From Kalmusia sp. IMI 367209 (lineage: Eukaryota; Ascomycota; Dothideomycetes; Pleosporales; Didymosphaeriaceae), in NCBI GenBank assembly GCA_027946365.1, contig JAPEUQ010000007.1, positions 1,054,001 to 1,118,000 of the forward strand: 64,000 bases of DNA, given 5' to 3'. Positions within the stretch are counted from its first letter, which is position 1. Each line of letters starts with the position of its first letter. Shown one piece after another: positions 23,567 to 35,447 of the stretch. A program made the position numbers and the translations under genes. Under the pieces are notes generated by a model. That model was given only the letters and a program-made list of their open reading frames with translations, did no database searches and had not been told where the DNA came from.

Positions 23567-24751
23567 ATGGCTGCCATAAAAACAACGATACCGAAAGGTT
23601 CCTTGATTTTGATTACAGGCGCCACAGGCTTCGTCGCTTCGCACGTAGCCAAGCAGTTCTTGGAACGCGGTTATCGTGAGTTCAGATGCAATAAACTAAA
23701 GCTTTAATTCAAATTATTCCATACAGAACTAACTTTGTACAGGTGTTCGTGGCACAGTCCGTGACTTGAATAAAGCATCTTGGCTCGTTTCCGACGTTTT
23801 CAAAGTCTACGCAGATCAGGCTGCGTTCGAGCTCATCCTTGTCCCTGATTTCACTGCAGAAAATGCCTTTTCAGAGGCCGTCAAGGGAGTAGCCGCGATC
23901 GCACACGTAGCAGCAGCTACAGATTTCGACCCCGACCCGAACAACGTTATACCGCAGGCTGTGACTGCAACTACTTCCTTGATGGAAGCAGCATTGAGAG
24001 AATCTTCAATTCTAGAATTCGTTTACACGAGTTCCATCGTTACTGCCACGATGCCCGTACCCGGGAATAGCACACGGGTCGAGCGACATACTTGGAATGA
24101 CTTGGCTTTGCAGCTTGCATGGGCGCCCCCGCCGTACGAGCCCGAGCGTGGACCCCTCGTGTATATGGCTAGCAAAGTAGCAGCGGAAAAAGCTGTCTGG
24201 GAGTTTTCTGAGCAGAAGAAGCCGCGCTTTGCGGTCAATGCCATATGCCCGCCAGCCATTTTGGGCGAGCCATTGGACAGAACTCACGTTGAGGTCAAAG
24301 CAGCTTACATTAAGCTTTTGGCCGAGGGCAAGACGGAGTTCTTGGAAACTATGCCTGCGAGTGAGTCTCCATATTTCGTTGTTTCGTGCGCGCGTATTTT
24401 TACATTTCATGCGAGATACTAACTGAAATCTTCACTGCAGCATTGGCCGTCAACGTGAAAGACGTTGCGTTGCTCCACGTCGCCGCCATTCTCGACCCGG
24501 ATGTTCAGAATGCGCGAATACAGCCATGGGCTCAGTTCTGTGACTGGAACGATATGCTTACCATCATGCGCAAGCTATTGCCTCAAAGGAAGTTCATTGA
24601 CGATCTACCCAACCTGACTGAGTTGAGCTTGTCGACAGACACGACACAGCCACTATCATTGTTGAAGAAATGGGGAAATCAGGATGGATGGGTTTCCCTG
24701 GAAGAAACCGTGAAGGAAAATCTGATGCCTGTTGTGAAATGGGGGTATTAG
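23567..24751 (+). CDS. NAD(P)H-dependent extended SDR reductase (GRE2/ketoreductase-like)
   Basis: Rossmann-fold reductase of the NAD-dependent epimerase/dihydroflavonol-reductase group, which reduces aldehydes or ketones with NADPH. Exons 23567-23675, 23743-24360 and 24441-24751 give 345 aa; introns 67 and 80 bp. The dinucleotide-binding loop ITGATGFVASHVAKQFLERGY is at about 16-36 and is followed by RVRGTVRD, where the Arg residues suit NADPH. The catalytic YMASKVAAEKA (Y-x3-K) is at about 170-180, preceded by VYTSSIV with the catalytic Ser. The length equals that of yeast methylglyoxal reductase Gre2 and fungal aldehyde reductase II. The first intron splits the Arg codon right after the binding loop. 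There is no targeting signal, so it is probably cytosolic. Substrate unknown. Confidence 0.9.
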
Positions 24752-26434
24752 TTACTGACTATCGTACATGAGGACGTATCCTGAGCAGCTCTAGGAGGCA
24801 TTAATGGTGCGATGCAATACGAATCCCGAATAGTCAACAACATAGTGTATTGTGCGCAAAGAATCCAATGTGGGCTTGCCACCCTAGCGTATGCAATACA
24901 ATCATAGATGAAACGAAACATGTGTATGCTGATGAAGCTTAGCTAACATTCCCTGCAAGACTCTGGAGCGAGTTTCGAAGTCTAAGATCTGTTGCTTTTC
25001 CATATAATCAGAAGACATAAGCTTGAGGACTTCTTCACATCGGATTGGCAAAATTAATGATGGGGCTCAAAAGCGGAGCAACAAACAGCCGTCATCAAAT
25101 CCTTTATTAAAATTGACGGTGTATAGATCTTTTCGGATAAAGGTGGTTTCACGGTTTTGCAGACTGATATTGATGAACTCTCCAGAAATATGTTTCGCAA
25201 AACTACGACCTTTCCCCGTATGACGAGCCACGAAAACAGAGCAAGAGTCGTTGGATCTTAATTTATGAACGGATTCATCTAGCGAAAAATAAACTATTAC
25301 AAAAAGTCAAACATGAGCTAGCTCGCTCACTCGACTTCTTCGAGCGACTGTCTGAGTCAATGCATTGTGAAGACTGTGGTTTAGACATGCTGATTGAGCA
25401 GGATTGTGGGATATCGGTTGAACATCATGTCGAACAGCAGCACTCACATCACATATGCGTCCTACAGCACCAGAGGTCAGGTCTAAGTGCATGACAACAA
25501 GGGCATTGACCTTGTATTATCTACTGTTAAGATGATGCCTGACTAACCATTCCCATTCCGACCTAGCATTTCCACGTGACACCCGTTTAGCAGATTGACG
25601 AGTGTTAACATGTCTTCCCCGTTCTTTGCACTGTTTCCCTTGATTCCCGACATGACGGTCAAATCTAAAAGGTCTGGGATGAATCAGCAACGCCTCTCCG
25701 TAGTGAAGAGGGGCTCGTTCAAACGTTCGACACGCTTGAAACGCCTATAGACACGCGAAAGCTCGCCATCTGCCATCAAACTTCCGGCAGATCTACGCTC
25801 CCAAGGACCTTCAAACGAAGCAGCTTGAGTGCAATATATATCCTCTTATGCTAACGATTTCAAGGTAAATGGGAACTCCTATACCTTGAGAGGCGTCTAC
25901 AGCGTATGAACATTTCCCAAGAAGCACTCCTCACACGGCGCCTCCTGTGACCGATGTGCGGCACCATTCAAGGTTTCCCGCGCCCACGGATATCCGGCTG
26001 TCTCATGAACGTTGATGCTGGGGTTCCAGCCCAGACTACCATGTTCAAGGCATCTTCCCAGGGAGAACGACTATTTTCAATCCAGTACTTAACAAAAAGC
26101 GTGAAGCGGTTATATGGACTAAAACCCTACACTGTACAATTATGTGAGGTGTAACTTTTCATATGGCATGTCGCACCGACAATTTGTGACAAATTCTCCG
26201 AGGTAGTGGAACGTGTCGGATCCTCGACTTGGCCCCCAAAGTCCGGCCTCCACCCTGCAACTTCGTCCGCACTGCCGATCCCTTTGCATTCATTAACGCC
26301 TGTCATCCCTGTTTTACGCCCGACCCGTCGTTCCTTCGAATTCCTTCCTACGGACAGCATTGTACCGATTATCTTGACGATCGTTCGCAGCTTCATCGGG
26401 GGGAGTGCGATCCAACGCGCTGGAAGAAATCACT
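24752..26434. other. Intergenic region, 1.7 kb, no gene supported
   Basis: Promoter side of the first Cys-rich membrane protein gene. Only short frames without domain features. Confidence 0.45.
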
Positions 26435-27417
26435 ATGGCGATCTTGCCACTCTTTCTTATCGCAGCCCTGGCGGCGACTGCTAACGCTGATTGCTACTCG
26501 CACGACGGCATCAAGGCGCGCGATTCGAAGTATTATACCGGCCCAGAGCTGGTATCGTGTGGGAATGGGACGGCCAATTGCTGTCTTGAGGGTCAGAAGT
26601 GCGGCACGAACCTGTTGTGCGTTGATGGGGGAGGCGGCGTTTCGCGGCAGTATTGCGCGAACCCGTCCTTCAATGACTGTTCGGATATATGTTCTGGTAC
26701 GCCAAAATCTTTGCACTATCGAGATGTGAGAATGAGACTTATTGTAGTAAAGGTGCCGATGCTGCAGGCGTGAGCCTCCGAGACTGTGGTAACAACATTT
26801 ATTGTTGTGCCGCCAGCACAGAAGAGGCATGCTGCGAAGACGAACGAGCTTTTTATGTCGACCCCGATAATGGGTCTGTCACACAGACGACCGAAGCAGC
26901 CAAGACGAAATCGCCCAGGTGGTTCGCTGTAGATACTTCGTCGATACTCGCAAGCAGCACAATATCTTCGACGCCGTCTTCAACATCTGCGACGCAAACA
27001 CCTGATTCATCGTCTGCGACGTCGACATCGCCATCCTCGGGCACTCCTACACCAACCGAAACCCATGAATCATCATCCAAGATATCAGCTGGTGCAGGCG
27101 CAGGCATAGGTATCGGTGCTGCCGCTGGTGTCGCCCTCGTCGGCGCACTGGTCTGGTATCTGCTCCGTCGGAGGAAGCAGAAGGCTTCAACCTATGGAGC
27201 AGCTAGCGAGGTCCATGGAGACACCAGCGGCGCGTTCACTCATGAGAAGAATGGTGCGCCACACGATTACTATGCGCACAATGGGATACCGCCCACTGAA
27301 CTGGGAGGATCGCAGATGGAGACGCAGGAACTGGACAGTGGTGTCCAACCAAATGCGACGAGGTACGAATTGGATGGTGGCGCGGACCAGGCACCCAAGG
27401 TGCCTCCAGGGCACTAG
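26435..27417 (+). CDS. Cys-rich single-pass plasma-membrane protein, tandem copy 1
   Basis: Two exons, 26435-26696 and 26753-27417, 308 aa; intron 56 bp. Signal peptide about 1-20 (LPLFLIAALAATANA). The ectodomain has 14 Cys, arranged C, C, CC, C, C, C, C, C | C, CC, CC with the splice between the two groups. It contains YTGPELVSCGNGTANCC and GVSLRDCG. A Ser/Thr-rich stalk follows (about 150-210), then a Gly/Ala-rich transmembrane helix (GIGIGAAAGVALVGALVWYLL) with RRRK on the cytosolic side, and a hydrophilic tail ending PPGH. This is the architecture of fungal wall-sensor-like proteins (Mid2/WSC type), but the Cys domain is not a recognised WSC domain. The 5' splice site gtacgc is weak. It was chosen because it places the second exon exactly where copy 2 begins its own. 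Sensor function is inference. Confidence 0.82.
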
Positions 27418-28182
27418 GCCATCCGTTGTCATCTGTAAGGTGTGGTCTTGGGTTCTTGAGATACTATTTTTAATGTGTGCGTGTGACGGAATGATACCCT
27501 TTCGATTGTTCACATTGCATTGACACAGCGACTCCAGTGTCGTTTTGGGTTGAACCTCGCAGCACCTACGATATGAGGCTAAGCGGGTTAGTAATTGCTG
27601 ATGCTGATGGAGCTCTGTCAAGTTTCTAGGCGCCCCAAAGGCGGCTGCGACCGAGAACTTGCACAATTGGAGGCTTTGGCTGGAAGCCAACGTCTAATTT
27701 GTACAAATCTGGTCCAAAGCGACGCCCTCAAAATGGTCTGACCAGTAACATCTACGGAATCATCACTAATTGAGCTTGACTTGCCGGTGCAACCGACATC
27801 TAAACCCGATCGACATTTCAAGATTCCTAATCCAAAGACCCAGTGACCGTTTAAAGTCCCGATACAACTGCGAGATAACGTTGCTAACGCGGTTGTGCCC
27901 AAGGACAGCCTAATCATACTTTGCGTTCCTGTGTAGATTCTGACTGAGGAACCTGTGTTAATGACTCTATCAGGAGCTAGATTTGGAAGACGGTAAAACA
28001 GACAGGGTTCAATGCACCGCCCAGGGCGCGGGGGGCCGAAAACAGCATCATCAGCCAGACGCAAAGCCTCGTCAAAGCTTATTCTCTACTTCAAACCACC
28101 TGCCCCGCCGTGCTGTTCATTGCCTCTTGCTGCTCTCTTACTCTCACTTGCCCTCACGCACACCGTATGCCCAAACAACGCT
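27418..28182. other. Spacer between tandem paralogs
   Basis: Holds the 3' flank of copy 1 and the promoter of copy 2. A pyrimidine-rich stretch (about 28100-28180) precedes the copy 2 start. No gene seen. Confidence 0.5.
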
Positions 28183-29201
28183 ATGCGCCGCCCGCCCATA
28201 CTCTTCTTTCCCGTGCTCTTCATCGCCACAGCAAGCGCCGATTGCTATTCGCATGATGGTGTGCACTCCTGCTCTCATCGGCTCTAGATATTTTATTCAT
28301 ATGGTGTAGGCATCGCAGCGCTAGACTCGAAGTTCTACACCGGCCCCGAACTGGTTTCCTGCGGGAATGGCACGAATAACTGCTGCCTGGAAGGCGATAA
28401 GTGTGGGAGTAACCTTTTATGCGTGAACAGTGATGGGGGTATCGCACGGCAGTACTGCGCGAATAAGAATTGGGACGGTTGTTCGACGCTGTGTCCCAGT
28501 AAGAATTGCCCGACTTCTTAATGTTGGTCCGCTGCAATATCGGACCGGACGAAGAAGGTAACTTGCTGACGGAAACAAACGCAGAATCGAATGCCGCGGG
28601 TCTCTCCCTGCGCGACTGTGGCGACAACGTCTTCTGCTGCAATGGCGGCTCTGACTCGTCGTGTTGCGATACCCAAGGCGAGCATTTCTTCGTCGATCCG
28701 AAGAATGGCGATGTGAAAGATCCGTCTAAGGCATCGGCTACCACGTCTGGTACGTGGTGGACGGTAAATTCCACCTCCTTGCTCGCCAGTACTTCAGCGC
28801 CTACCTCGACACCATCTTCCTCGCCTGCGGAGACAACCGCATCCACAACAAACACCCCGACCAACTCTGCGGAGGCCGAGAAGGATGCTAAGTTGTCAAC
28901 GGGGGCAGCGGCAGGGATCGGTATCGGAGCGGCGGTTGGACTTGCTGCAGCTGTGGCTGGAGTGTGGTTTTTGCTGAGGAGGCGGAAGAAGAACGTGGCG
29001 GTTGCGCACGAGCCGCTAGGTGATGGGCATGCGCAAGAGTATAATTATGCTGGAGGGTATGCTCCGACTGCGAAGCATGATCATGATGTGTACCAGGATG
29101 CGCCTACGCCTCTCTCGACATATACAGGTCCATCCGGAATAGCGCCGCATGCAACGGGACCACAAGAGCTGGCGGGGGAAACAAGGCACGAATTGAATTG
29201 A
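28183..29201 (+). CDS. Cys-rich single-pass plasma-membrane protein, tandem copy 2
   Basis: Three exons, 28183-28258, 28310-28498 and 28585-29201, 293 aa; introns 51 and 86 bp. It is clearly a paralog of the gene 0.77 kb upstream in the same orientation: both share DCYSHDG, DSK-YTGPELVSCGNGT, NCCLEG, KCG-NLLCV, RQYCAN and SLRDCG, all 14 ectodomain Cys, the Ser/Thr stalk and GIGIGAA before a helix ending LLRRRKK. The cytosolic tails differ. This copy has an extra intron directly after DCYSHDG, where copy 1 is uninterrupted; the second intron corresponds to the single intron of copy 1. Signal peptide about 1-20 (ILFFPVLFIATASA). Plasma-membrane location and wall sensing are inferred from architecture only. 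Confidence 0.85.
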
Positions 29202-29728
29202 ATTGATGTAGTGGATATTCGAGGTTTTCTACAATGTACGTTGATGACGCCAATGTTGTACAAGAGTACTTAACTCGAAACGTGCGTCAGAGTTGAATCC
29301 ATTACGCTTCCAAAGTCCAATTCGACACAGCGATGTATTCCGGATAGAGCAAAACAGCGCGGCGGCTTCGGAGGTCTTCAGTAGATTCCGTTGAGTTGTA
29401 GTCATCGAAAGGCATTACCAACAAGCAGCCACATCCGCACACGCTCCAATCAACGCTGTTCTATAAGCCTAAGGAACCGTGCTAGTTTCTAATCGAGCTG
29501 TCGTGGAACCCGTAGATCTCAGGTGCAAAATGTTGGCTCTCAACGTCGATGAACCGGGGAGCGTCCTTGTGGTATCCAATAGTATGCACACCAAATATTG
29601 AAGGGCCGTTGGGTTGGTTCCACAAGCGGTGGCGCGCTAAACATGGTTCCTGTGACGTAGTCGACACTAAACAGACCCTTTGGAAACTTTACCGATTTCT
29701 GCGTTTGCACCTGTCAGTTCACTAAAGA
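29202..29728. other. Intergenic spacer, nothing recognised
   Basis: Between copy 2 of the Cys-rich protein and the 2H phosphoesterase gene. No supported frame. Confidence 0.5.
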
Positions 29729-30796
29729 ATGAGCAGAGCCGCTGCGCAGCTGTTGAGAAAGGACTCGCATTTTTGCACTAGTCGCATATATGTGGATAGG
29801 GTAGGCACACGACAGCTCAACATATCATCTAGTGGAGTTCATGCCAGAGTACAACTTCTTGTCAGAACAATAGTGACAGCAAGACCGCGAACACACAGCC
29901 AGCTATCCAAAACGGGTTCAAAACCTACAGCATCAGTTGGCGAAAGGGCAAATATGTGGCCACAGAAGAGACCGGATTCGCCGGCACGAGATGTCGCCGC
30001 CGGCATTATCGACAGCGCCATGTCATCACGCAGAGGATCCCCACAACCTTCCCACAAGCCAAACACCGGCCAAGACGAGCAGCAAGTCTACATACTCACT
30101 CTGAACCTCACACCTTCAATTTCTATACCCCTGGACCAAATGCGGGAAGAGTACTTTCCAAAACACCTCAACCGAACACCAGCGCACATAACGCTTTTTC
30201 ACGCCCTGCCACACTCGCAAATCGACACGATAGATGCAGAACTTACTCGCGTCACCGAACGAACAAAACCATACCATATTTCGACAGGGAAGCCGTTTCG
30301 CCTGCGGAAGGGAGTCGCCGTGTTACTTGGGTCTGGGGATGAGCAGTCACAACACCTGCGCGAGGAGCTGCGGGAGAAATGGTACAAGTGGTTGAGTCAG
30401 CAAGACAACAAAAGCAAAGGTTGGCAGCCGCATTGGACGGTAATGAACAAGGTGGAAGAGGAGAAGAAGGTGCAGTCAGCGTTTAATACCCTACGGAGAA
30501 TCCTCTTTGAAGACGTCCATCATGGAAAGGTTCTTGGATTCGACCTTTGGAAATACGACCACGGCAGCTGGGAGCATACTAGGGAGTATCGGTTCCAGGG
30601 TCATGAGAGGAAGACGCCGAAGAGCTCCGGCGGAGTCGACGTTGAGGGTTACTTCGAGCCAAGGCTGAAGTCCCGTGAGAAGGATCCAAAGAGTCCTGAA
30701 GAAACGTCGAAGAAAGCTGGTGGTCGATGGGCAGATATGTGGAAGACGGTAACATTAGCGAAGAAGAGCCCGAGGCAGGACGTTGAGCGGTCGTAG
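29729..30796 (+). CDS. 2H phosphoesterase (2'-5' RNA ligase-like)
   Basis: Intronless, 355 aa. The 2H superfamily acts on 2',3'-cyclic or 2'-5' phosphodiester ends of RNA and nucleotides, with two H-x-T/S motifs. Both are visible: HITLF at about 150-154 and HWTVM at about 233-237, about 83 residues apart, which is typical. YILTLNLTPSISIPLDQMREEYFP is the first strand and helix of the fold. The C-terminal extension is Lys/Ser/Pro-rich. The first 97 residues are not part of the fold and are basic with few acids early on, so they could be a mitochondrial presequence. Alternatively translation may start at the in-frame ATG near 30020 (MSSRRGSPQPS). Substrate unknown. Confidence 0.85.
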   Translation: MSRAAAQLLRKDSHFCTSRIYVDRVGTRQLNISSSGVHARVQLLVRTIVTARPRTHSQLSKTGSKPTASVGERANMWPQKRPDSPARDVAAGIIDSAMSSRRGSPQPSHKPNTGQDEQQVYILTLNLTPSISIPLDQMREEYFPKHLNRTPAHITLFHALPHSQIDTIDAELTRVTERTKPYHISTGKPFRLRKGVAVLLGSGDEQSQHLREELREKWYKWLSQQDNKSKGWQPHWTVMNKVEEEKKVQSAFNTLRRILFEDVHHGKVLGFDLWKYDHGSWEHTREYRFQGHERKTPKSSGGVDVEGYFEPRLKSREKDPKSPEETSKKAGGRWADMWKTVTLAKKSPRQDVERS

Positions 30797-32390
30797 TATG
30801 TGTACAAACGGGGCTAGTAATCGTTCAAGCTGTCATCTCAATATATTGGACATCAAGAATAGCACGTCTAATTGCTACTCCGCTCCGCTCCTGCAACCTA
30901 AATCAATCGTGCATGGATGACGCATCAAATGCATTTTCCTGATGACATGATGCGACATATCCAGGTGTTGAAGCGATATATGAACATATTTTGGTCTACG
31001 ACCAGCAGGGATCTGCGAACATATCATGCAACGTAAGGCTGAGCAAGACCCTGAGTTTCAGCGCATGGTGAAGCTATGCAGAAGGCGTTAGCGTCCAGTA
31101 TTCGATGGTGGCAACGTTGTTTCCGATATAGGTAAAACCCTACACAGAGTAGGGTGTTTGGCTCCAACGCGACATGAAAAATCGCAGTCGAGTATTCGTG
31201 TTGTACTACGCCATCTTCTGTCGCTGTCAAGATCAACGACGACAACATGGCGTAGGAATTACAATAAAATGCGGCAATGCCTCAACGTTGATGTAAAGAG
31301 GTAGCAGACGATGTGGCTCGCAGGAGGCTGACCTTGGTGTGTAAATTGCGGTGTATGCGGTGGTCTAGAGCTTCGCGAGAGCTTAGTAGGTCGATGCGAA
31401 TAGCTGTCTAGCCTATACGGCTATATGCTAAACGTGGTAAACGTTTGTAGGTTGCGTGAGTGCCACGCAGGTCCGACGCGCGTCTAAGCCCACTTTGCGT
31501 GACCTTCGGCCTCGATAGCGAGAAGGTTGCAGCAGGACGTCGGAAGGCGGCACAATGGCACCTTGAAACGCTGGTTTCCGTCGAGTCTCCCCACAGAAGA
31601 TCATGTGTGCCGGGCTGATGGCAGAATGCAAATTGAAGATGCGGGCATTTGCGGGATATGGGCCTGCGGGTGGTCCAGGAGCTCGCGTAGCCCAGCCAAA
31701 GGGGCCATGCTCCAAGTCAAGTGACGAGCCCCCTTTCCACACTGCGACAGGCGTGACAGGCAAACTTTGTTCTCGAAGCCGGCCTTCTTCCTCCCGCATC
31801 CCACGTGGGCGCATGCTCGCAGGGCGGTGAAGTCGGGTCCCAGGGAGCGCGGCTGAAAAGAGGCACGGTGGGAGTCGCATGTACCTGCAAAATCACGAAT
31901 GGCTGCGCGTGACGGCGAGCAGAGCGAATCGGGAGCTGCCCGCAGGCGCAGAAATACCATGTCACGCCAACCAGCGGCGAGAAGCAGCAAAATTAGAATG
32001 CTGGTCTTGAGCTTCGAGCCACAGTGAATTACAGTTGCAAGGGGCTATGGAGGCTAGGGGTCAGTTGCGGGCGAGGACAAGGGGATAGCATGCCCTGACT
32101 GGCGAGGCGTGCCCGTGGAAAGGGGAATATTGGGGCGCTTGGCCCAAGAAGCTAGGGAGCTCCGGCGGGAGCACCGTGGTGCACCCACCAAACCCTTAAA
32201 TCCAGCTGTCCTCACCGCAAGGCTCGTTGACTCTTCCTGAATCCCCTCGCCATACCCTATACCGTGCCTTCTCTTGAGGCCATCTCCAACCCACACCCAC
32301 TCGCTTGCTCCTGCCGAAGACTCGCTCGCTGTCTTCACCCCTCCCACATTTTTTTTTCCCCACACCAATTCGCACACCACCACCACAGCC
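30797..32390. other. Intergenic region with the GDP-mannose pyrophosphorylase promoter
   Basis: 1.6 kb without a supported gene. The last 130 bases before the ATG are pyrimidine-rich with a nine-base T run (about 32350-32358), typical of strongly expressed fungal housekeeping promoters. Confidence 0.5.
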
Positions 32391-33643
32391 ATGAAGGGTA
32401 CGCTCCCCCGATTGCTTCTACGCCACTTGGGACTGATGAAAATGCAGCCATTATTCTTGTCGGAGGGTTTGGCACCCGCCTAAGGCCTCTGGTATGCTCG
32501 CCCCGCTCACCGCTCCGTATCGTACCAATCCTAACAGCGCCGTGCAGACCCTCACCTACCCCAAGCCGCTCGTTGAGTTCGCGAACAAGCCCATGATTCA
32601 GCATCAGATCGAGGCCTTGGCCGACGCCGGCGTCACGGACATCGTTCTTGCCGTCAACTACAGGCCTGAGATCATGGCTGAGGCTTTGAAGACCGTGCGT
32701 ATACCTCTCGGTCTCGTCCCGACCAGCATGGCTAACCGCATAGCAGTACGAGAAGGAATACAACGTCAAGATCGAGTTCTCCGTCGAGACAGAGCCCCTG
32801 GGCACTGCCGGTCCCCTCAAGCTCGCCGAGCGCATTTTGGGCAAGGACGAATCACCCTTCTTCGTCCTCAACGCCGACGTGACGTGCGAATACCCCTTCA
32901 AGCAGCTCGCCGAGTTCCACAAGCAGCACGGCGAGGAAGGTACCATTGTGGTGACCAAGGTGGAGGAGCCGTCCAAGTACGGTGTCGTCGTGCACAAGCC
33001 CAACCACGCCTCCCGGATAGACCGCTTCGTGGAGAAGCCCGTCGAGTTCGTGGGCAACCGCATCAATGCCGGTATCTACATTCTCAACCCCTCAGTGCTC
33101 AAGCGTATTGAGCTACGACCCACCTCCATCGAGCAGGAGACTTTCCCTGCCCTTGTCAAGGATGGCCAGCTACACTCGTTCGATTTGGAAGGCTTCTGGA
33201 TGGACGTCGGTCAGCCGAAGGACTTCTTGTCAGGCACCTGCCTGTACCTCTCCTCGCTGACCCGACTGGGCTCAAAGTTGCTCACTCCTGCCAGTGAGCC
33301 CTATGTTCACGGTGGTAACGTCCTGATCGACCCTTCAGCCAAGATTGGCAAGAACTGCCGTATCGGACCTAACGTTACCATCGGACCCAACGTCGTCGTT
33401 GGCGACGGTGTCCGCCTACAGCGATGTGTTATCCTGAAGAACAGCCGCGTCAAGGATCACGCTTGGATCAAGTCCACCATTGTCGGCTGGAACAGCAGCG
33501 TCGGAAAGTGGGCTCGTTTGGAGAACGTGACTGTTCTCGGTGACGACGTCTCCGTTGGTGACGAGATCTACGTCAACGGCGGCTCTGTCCTACCCCACAA
33601 GTCGATCAAGGCGAACATTGATACGCCTTCCATTATTATGTAA
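32391..33643 (+). CDS. MPG1: GDP-mannose pyrophosphorylase (mannose-1-phosphate guanylyltransferase)
   Basis: Makes GDP-mannose from mannose-1-phosphate and GTP in the cytosol, feeding protein glycosylation, GPI anchors and wall mannan. Four exons, 32391-32397 (only 7 nt), 32448-32491, 32548-32694 and 32747-33643, 364 aa; introns 50, 56 and 52 bp. The nucleotide-binding signature [10 protein letters not shown] is at about residues 8-17, with the catalytic-region [13 protein letters not shown] next to it. [12 protein letters not shown] carries the metal-binding Asp. [19 protein letters not shown] is the sugar-binding block. The C-terminal third is a left-handed beta helix (hexapeptides such as [20 protein letters not shown]). 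It ends in IDTPSIIM, and the length matches yeast Psa1. The first intron lies right after the third base of the second codon plus one, a position often missed by gene finders. Very secure. Confidence 0.97.
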
Positions 33644-34240
33644 ACGGTTCTCTTTGACCCTTCGCATTGATTGCGGCAGCACCGTCACGACATCCTCTAC
33701 GCCTTTTAATTCTCTTGCACTTTTTGTATACCTTGCATTCGGCTCTGCAGCATCTTAGAGCGCTTCCGCGTAGATGTAGGGAGTCAATTTTTTTTTTAAC
33801 GGAGTTTGCCTTTCACTCTACTCTAATGGGTTTGATCAAAAGCTTTTGGGCGGGACTAGGTCAGTTACATGGTTTGCGGATTAGGATTTGGGTGTGTTAG
33901 ACATGATGGGGAGCGCTTGGCATGGTTCAATGGTTTGGACTTTGCGCGAGAAATGAAGTGGGATAGAGATACCCATATACTCGATACGAATCAAATTTGG
34001 GAATCGATCTTAGAGATAGTGTATTGTTCCGTGTGCCGTGCATTCCTTGAAACGCAAAGACCAATACATAGGAATGTCTCGCTTATTCCCCTTAAGAAGT
34101 CCGCTAGGTATCACGGCACCTCTCAGTATGGTCCTCCCATTCGGTTAATCATCAAATATCCCCTGAAGTGTAATCATGTCACGATGAGTCGTGCAGCTCT
34201 CATAGAAGGTTGTTGTCGCTTCAATTGTTTATTCAACGGC
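33644..34240. other. Convergent 3' flanks, nothing recognised
   Basis: Between the pyrophosphorylase (+) and the NTF2-like gene (-). Contains a T run near 33790. No supported gene. Confidence 0.5.
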
Positions 34241-34624
34241 TCAAATGAGCGTCTGTTGGTGGCTTGCCATCTTCCATTGGCCGTCCTCTAACACCCACGC
34301 GCTGGAGCATATGGCTCGGAAAGGTGATTCTTCCCTGATAGCTTCCACACGGTAATATACCAAAGCGCTTCTCTCTCCCAGTGAGATAACCTCGTCATGG
34401 CTCAACGTGTACCTCGTCCACGCTTGAAAGCTCGGGTCTTGGAGAATCTCATGGACTGTAGGCGATGAAGTCGCAGTGAGAATCCTATCACCAGGAAAGA
34501 TCATGACGGGATTCGACGAAAGGAGGGGCAGTAGCGCAGAGCCAGACTGGCAAAGGGCCGCCCAGGCGCGGTGCTCGAGTGTGCAGATGGTAGCCGTGAG
34601 GGTGGGCGAAGAGAGGTTCGGCAT
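34241..34624 (-). CDS. Small NTF2-fold protein (SnoaL/DUF4440-like)
   Basis: Intronless, 127 aa from ATG 34624. The pattern is that of DUF4440-type NTF2-like proteins: an N-terminal helix with E-H-R-AW, IFPGDRIL, then alternating strands ending SSAWVLEDGQWKMASHQQT. The last W-x-L-x-x-G-x-W-K-M-A-x-H-Q-Q-T is the most diagnostic stretch. Such domains often bind small ligands or act as isomerase-like or detoxification proteins; no catalytic residues can be named here. The frame stays open upstream through a non-ATG codon, so a short upstream exon cannot be excluded. Confidence 0.72.
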   Translation of the reverse strand: MPNLSSPTLTATICTLEHRAWAALCQSGSALLPLLSSNPVMIFPGDRILTATSSPTVHEILQDPSFQAWTRYTLSHDEVISLGERSALVYYRVEAIREESPFRAICSSAWVLEDGQWKMASHQQTLI

Positions 34625-35125
34625 CGCGACGGTCGGCAAACATCTATGCGATTAGGAAGGTGCGCGTGCACAGGGTGAAGTCCTAGCTGTGTCAATCAAC
34701 GCCGTGCTTCATGCTGCAGAGTCCATTGCGAAGCGTGACATCATTGCGCAAATAAGTGCGCGCCTCACATGAAGTCCGAAACACCGTTTGCGTAAGAGGG
34801 ACATGGAGTGAGTTGCATGTCCATTTGCGACCAGCAGTGCCACCGCGCACGCTAAGGGCCTGAGCGAAAAGTGTGATGACTGTTGCCACTGTCCCCAGGA
34901 TGAGCAATGCAGAGGTCGCCGATATATGCCCGTGGTGTATGTCAGGGTCATCTATCGGGTGGGCGACCTGGAATTGCGAGCTTATTTCATAATATGGTGA
35001 GATCGCGGCTTTCCGCGTTGCTGCTGCACAGTCGGCAGTTCATAGCAAGTATGCGACGCGCATTGCGATTCAGTAGTGTTGGTGAGCGACGGATGCGGGT
35101 GGGTGAAGCCTCCCCGGTCGATAAG

Positions 35126-35162
35126 AGGGGTCACATGGCCGCGGCGCGCGATAACGGAGGGG
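35126..35162 (+). promoter_or_regulatory. Two AGGGG stress-response-type elements
   Basis: AGGGG occurs at 35126-35130 and again at 35158-35162, about 0.45 kb upstream of the polyubiquitin ATG. AGGGG/CCCCT is the yeast STRE core; function in this organism is inferred. Confidence 0.4.
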
Positions 35163-35334
35163 CCGGGAAGCTGCGTTCCAGGCGGCAAACGGAGCAGCTT
35201 GACAGCGTCGACGATGGGGTTTCGCAGCAGGAAGGGCGCAACAGAGGCTTCGAGCACCTAGATGGAGCTTGGCCAAGTGAAATAGGAAGCAAACGCAGCG
35301 GCCCTGGGTAAAAGAGCGCAGCTGCCTGGCCCGG

Positions 35335-35354
35335 CGAAGACGCTCGAACGTTCT
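35335..35354 (+). promoter_or_regulatory. Heat-shock element upstream of polyubiquitin
   Basis: Four 5-base steps in register: cGAAg, acgct, cGAAc, gTTCt. This is a gapped nGAAn/nTTCn array, the Hsf1 recognition pattern, about 240 bases upstream of the ATG and 94 bases upstream of the TATA box. Confidence 0.6.
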
Positions 35355-35447
35355 CTTGCCTTGATTCCATTGGTGCACGGGCCGCTTGTGTCATTACTCA
35401 CCACCTTTGGCCGTCACAGCCTCAGCTTGCCGCCTGCGCCTGCACCA

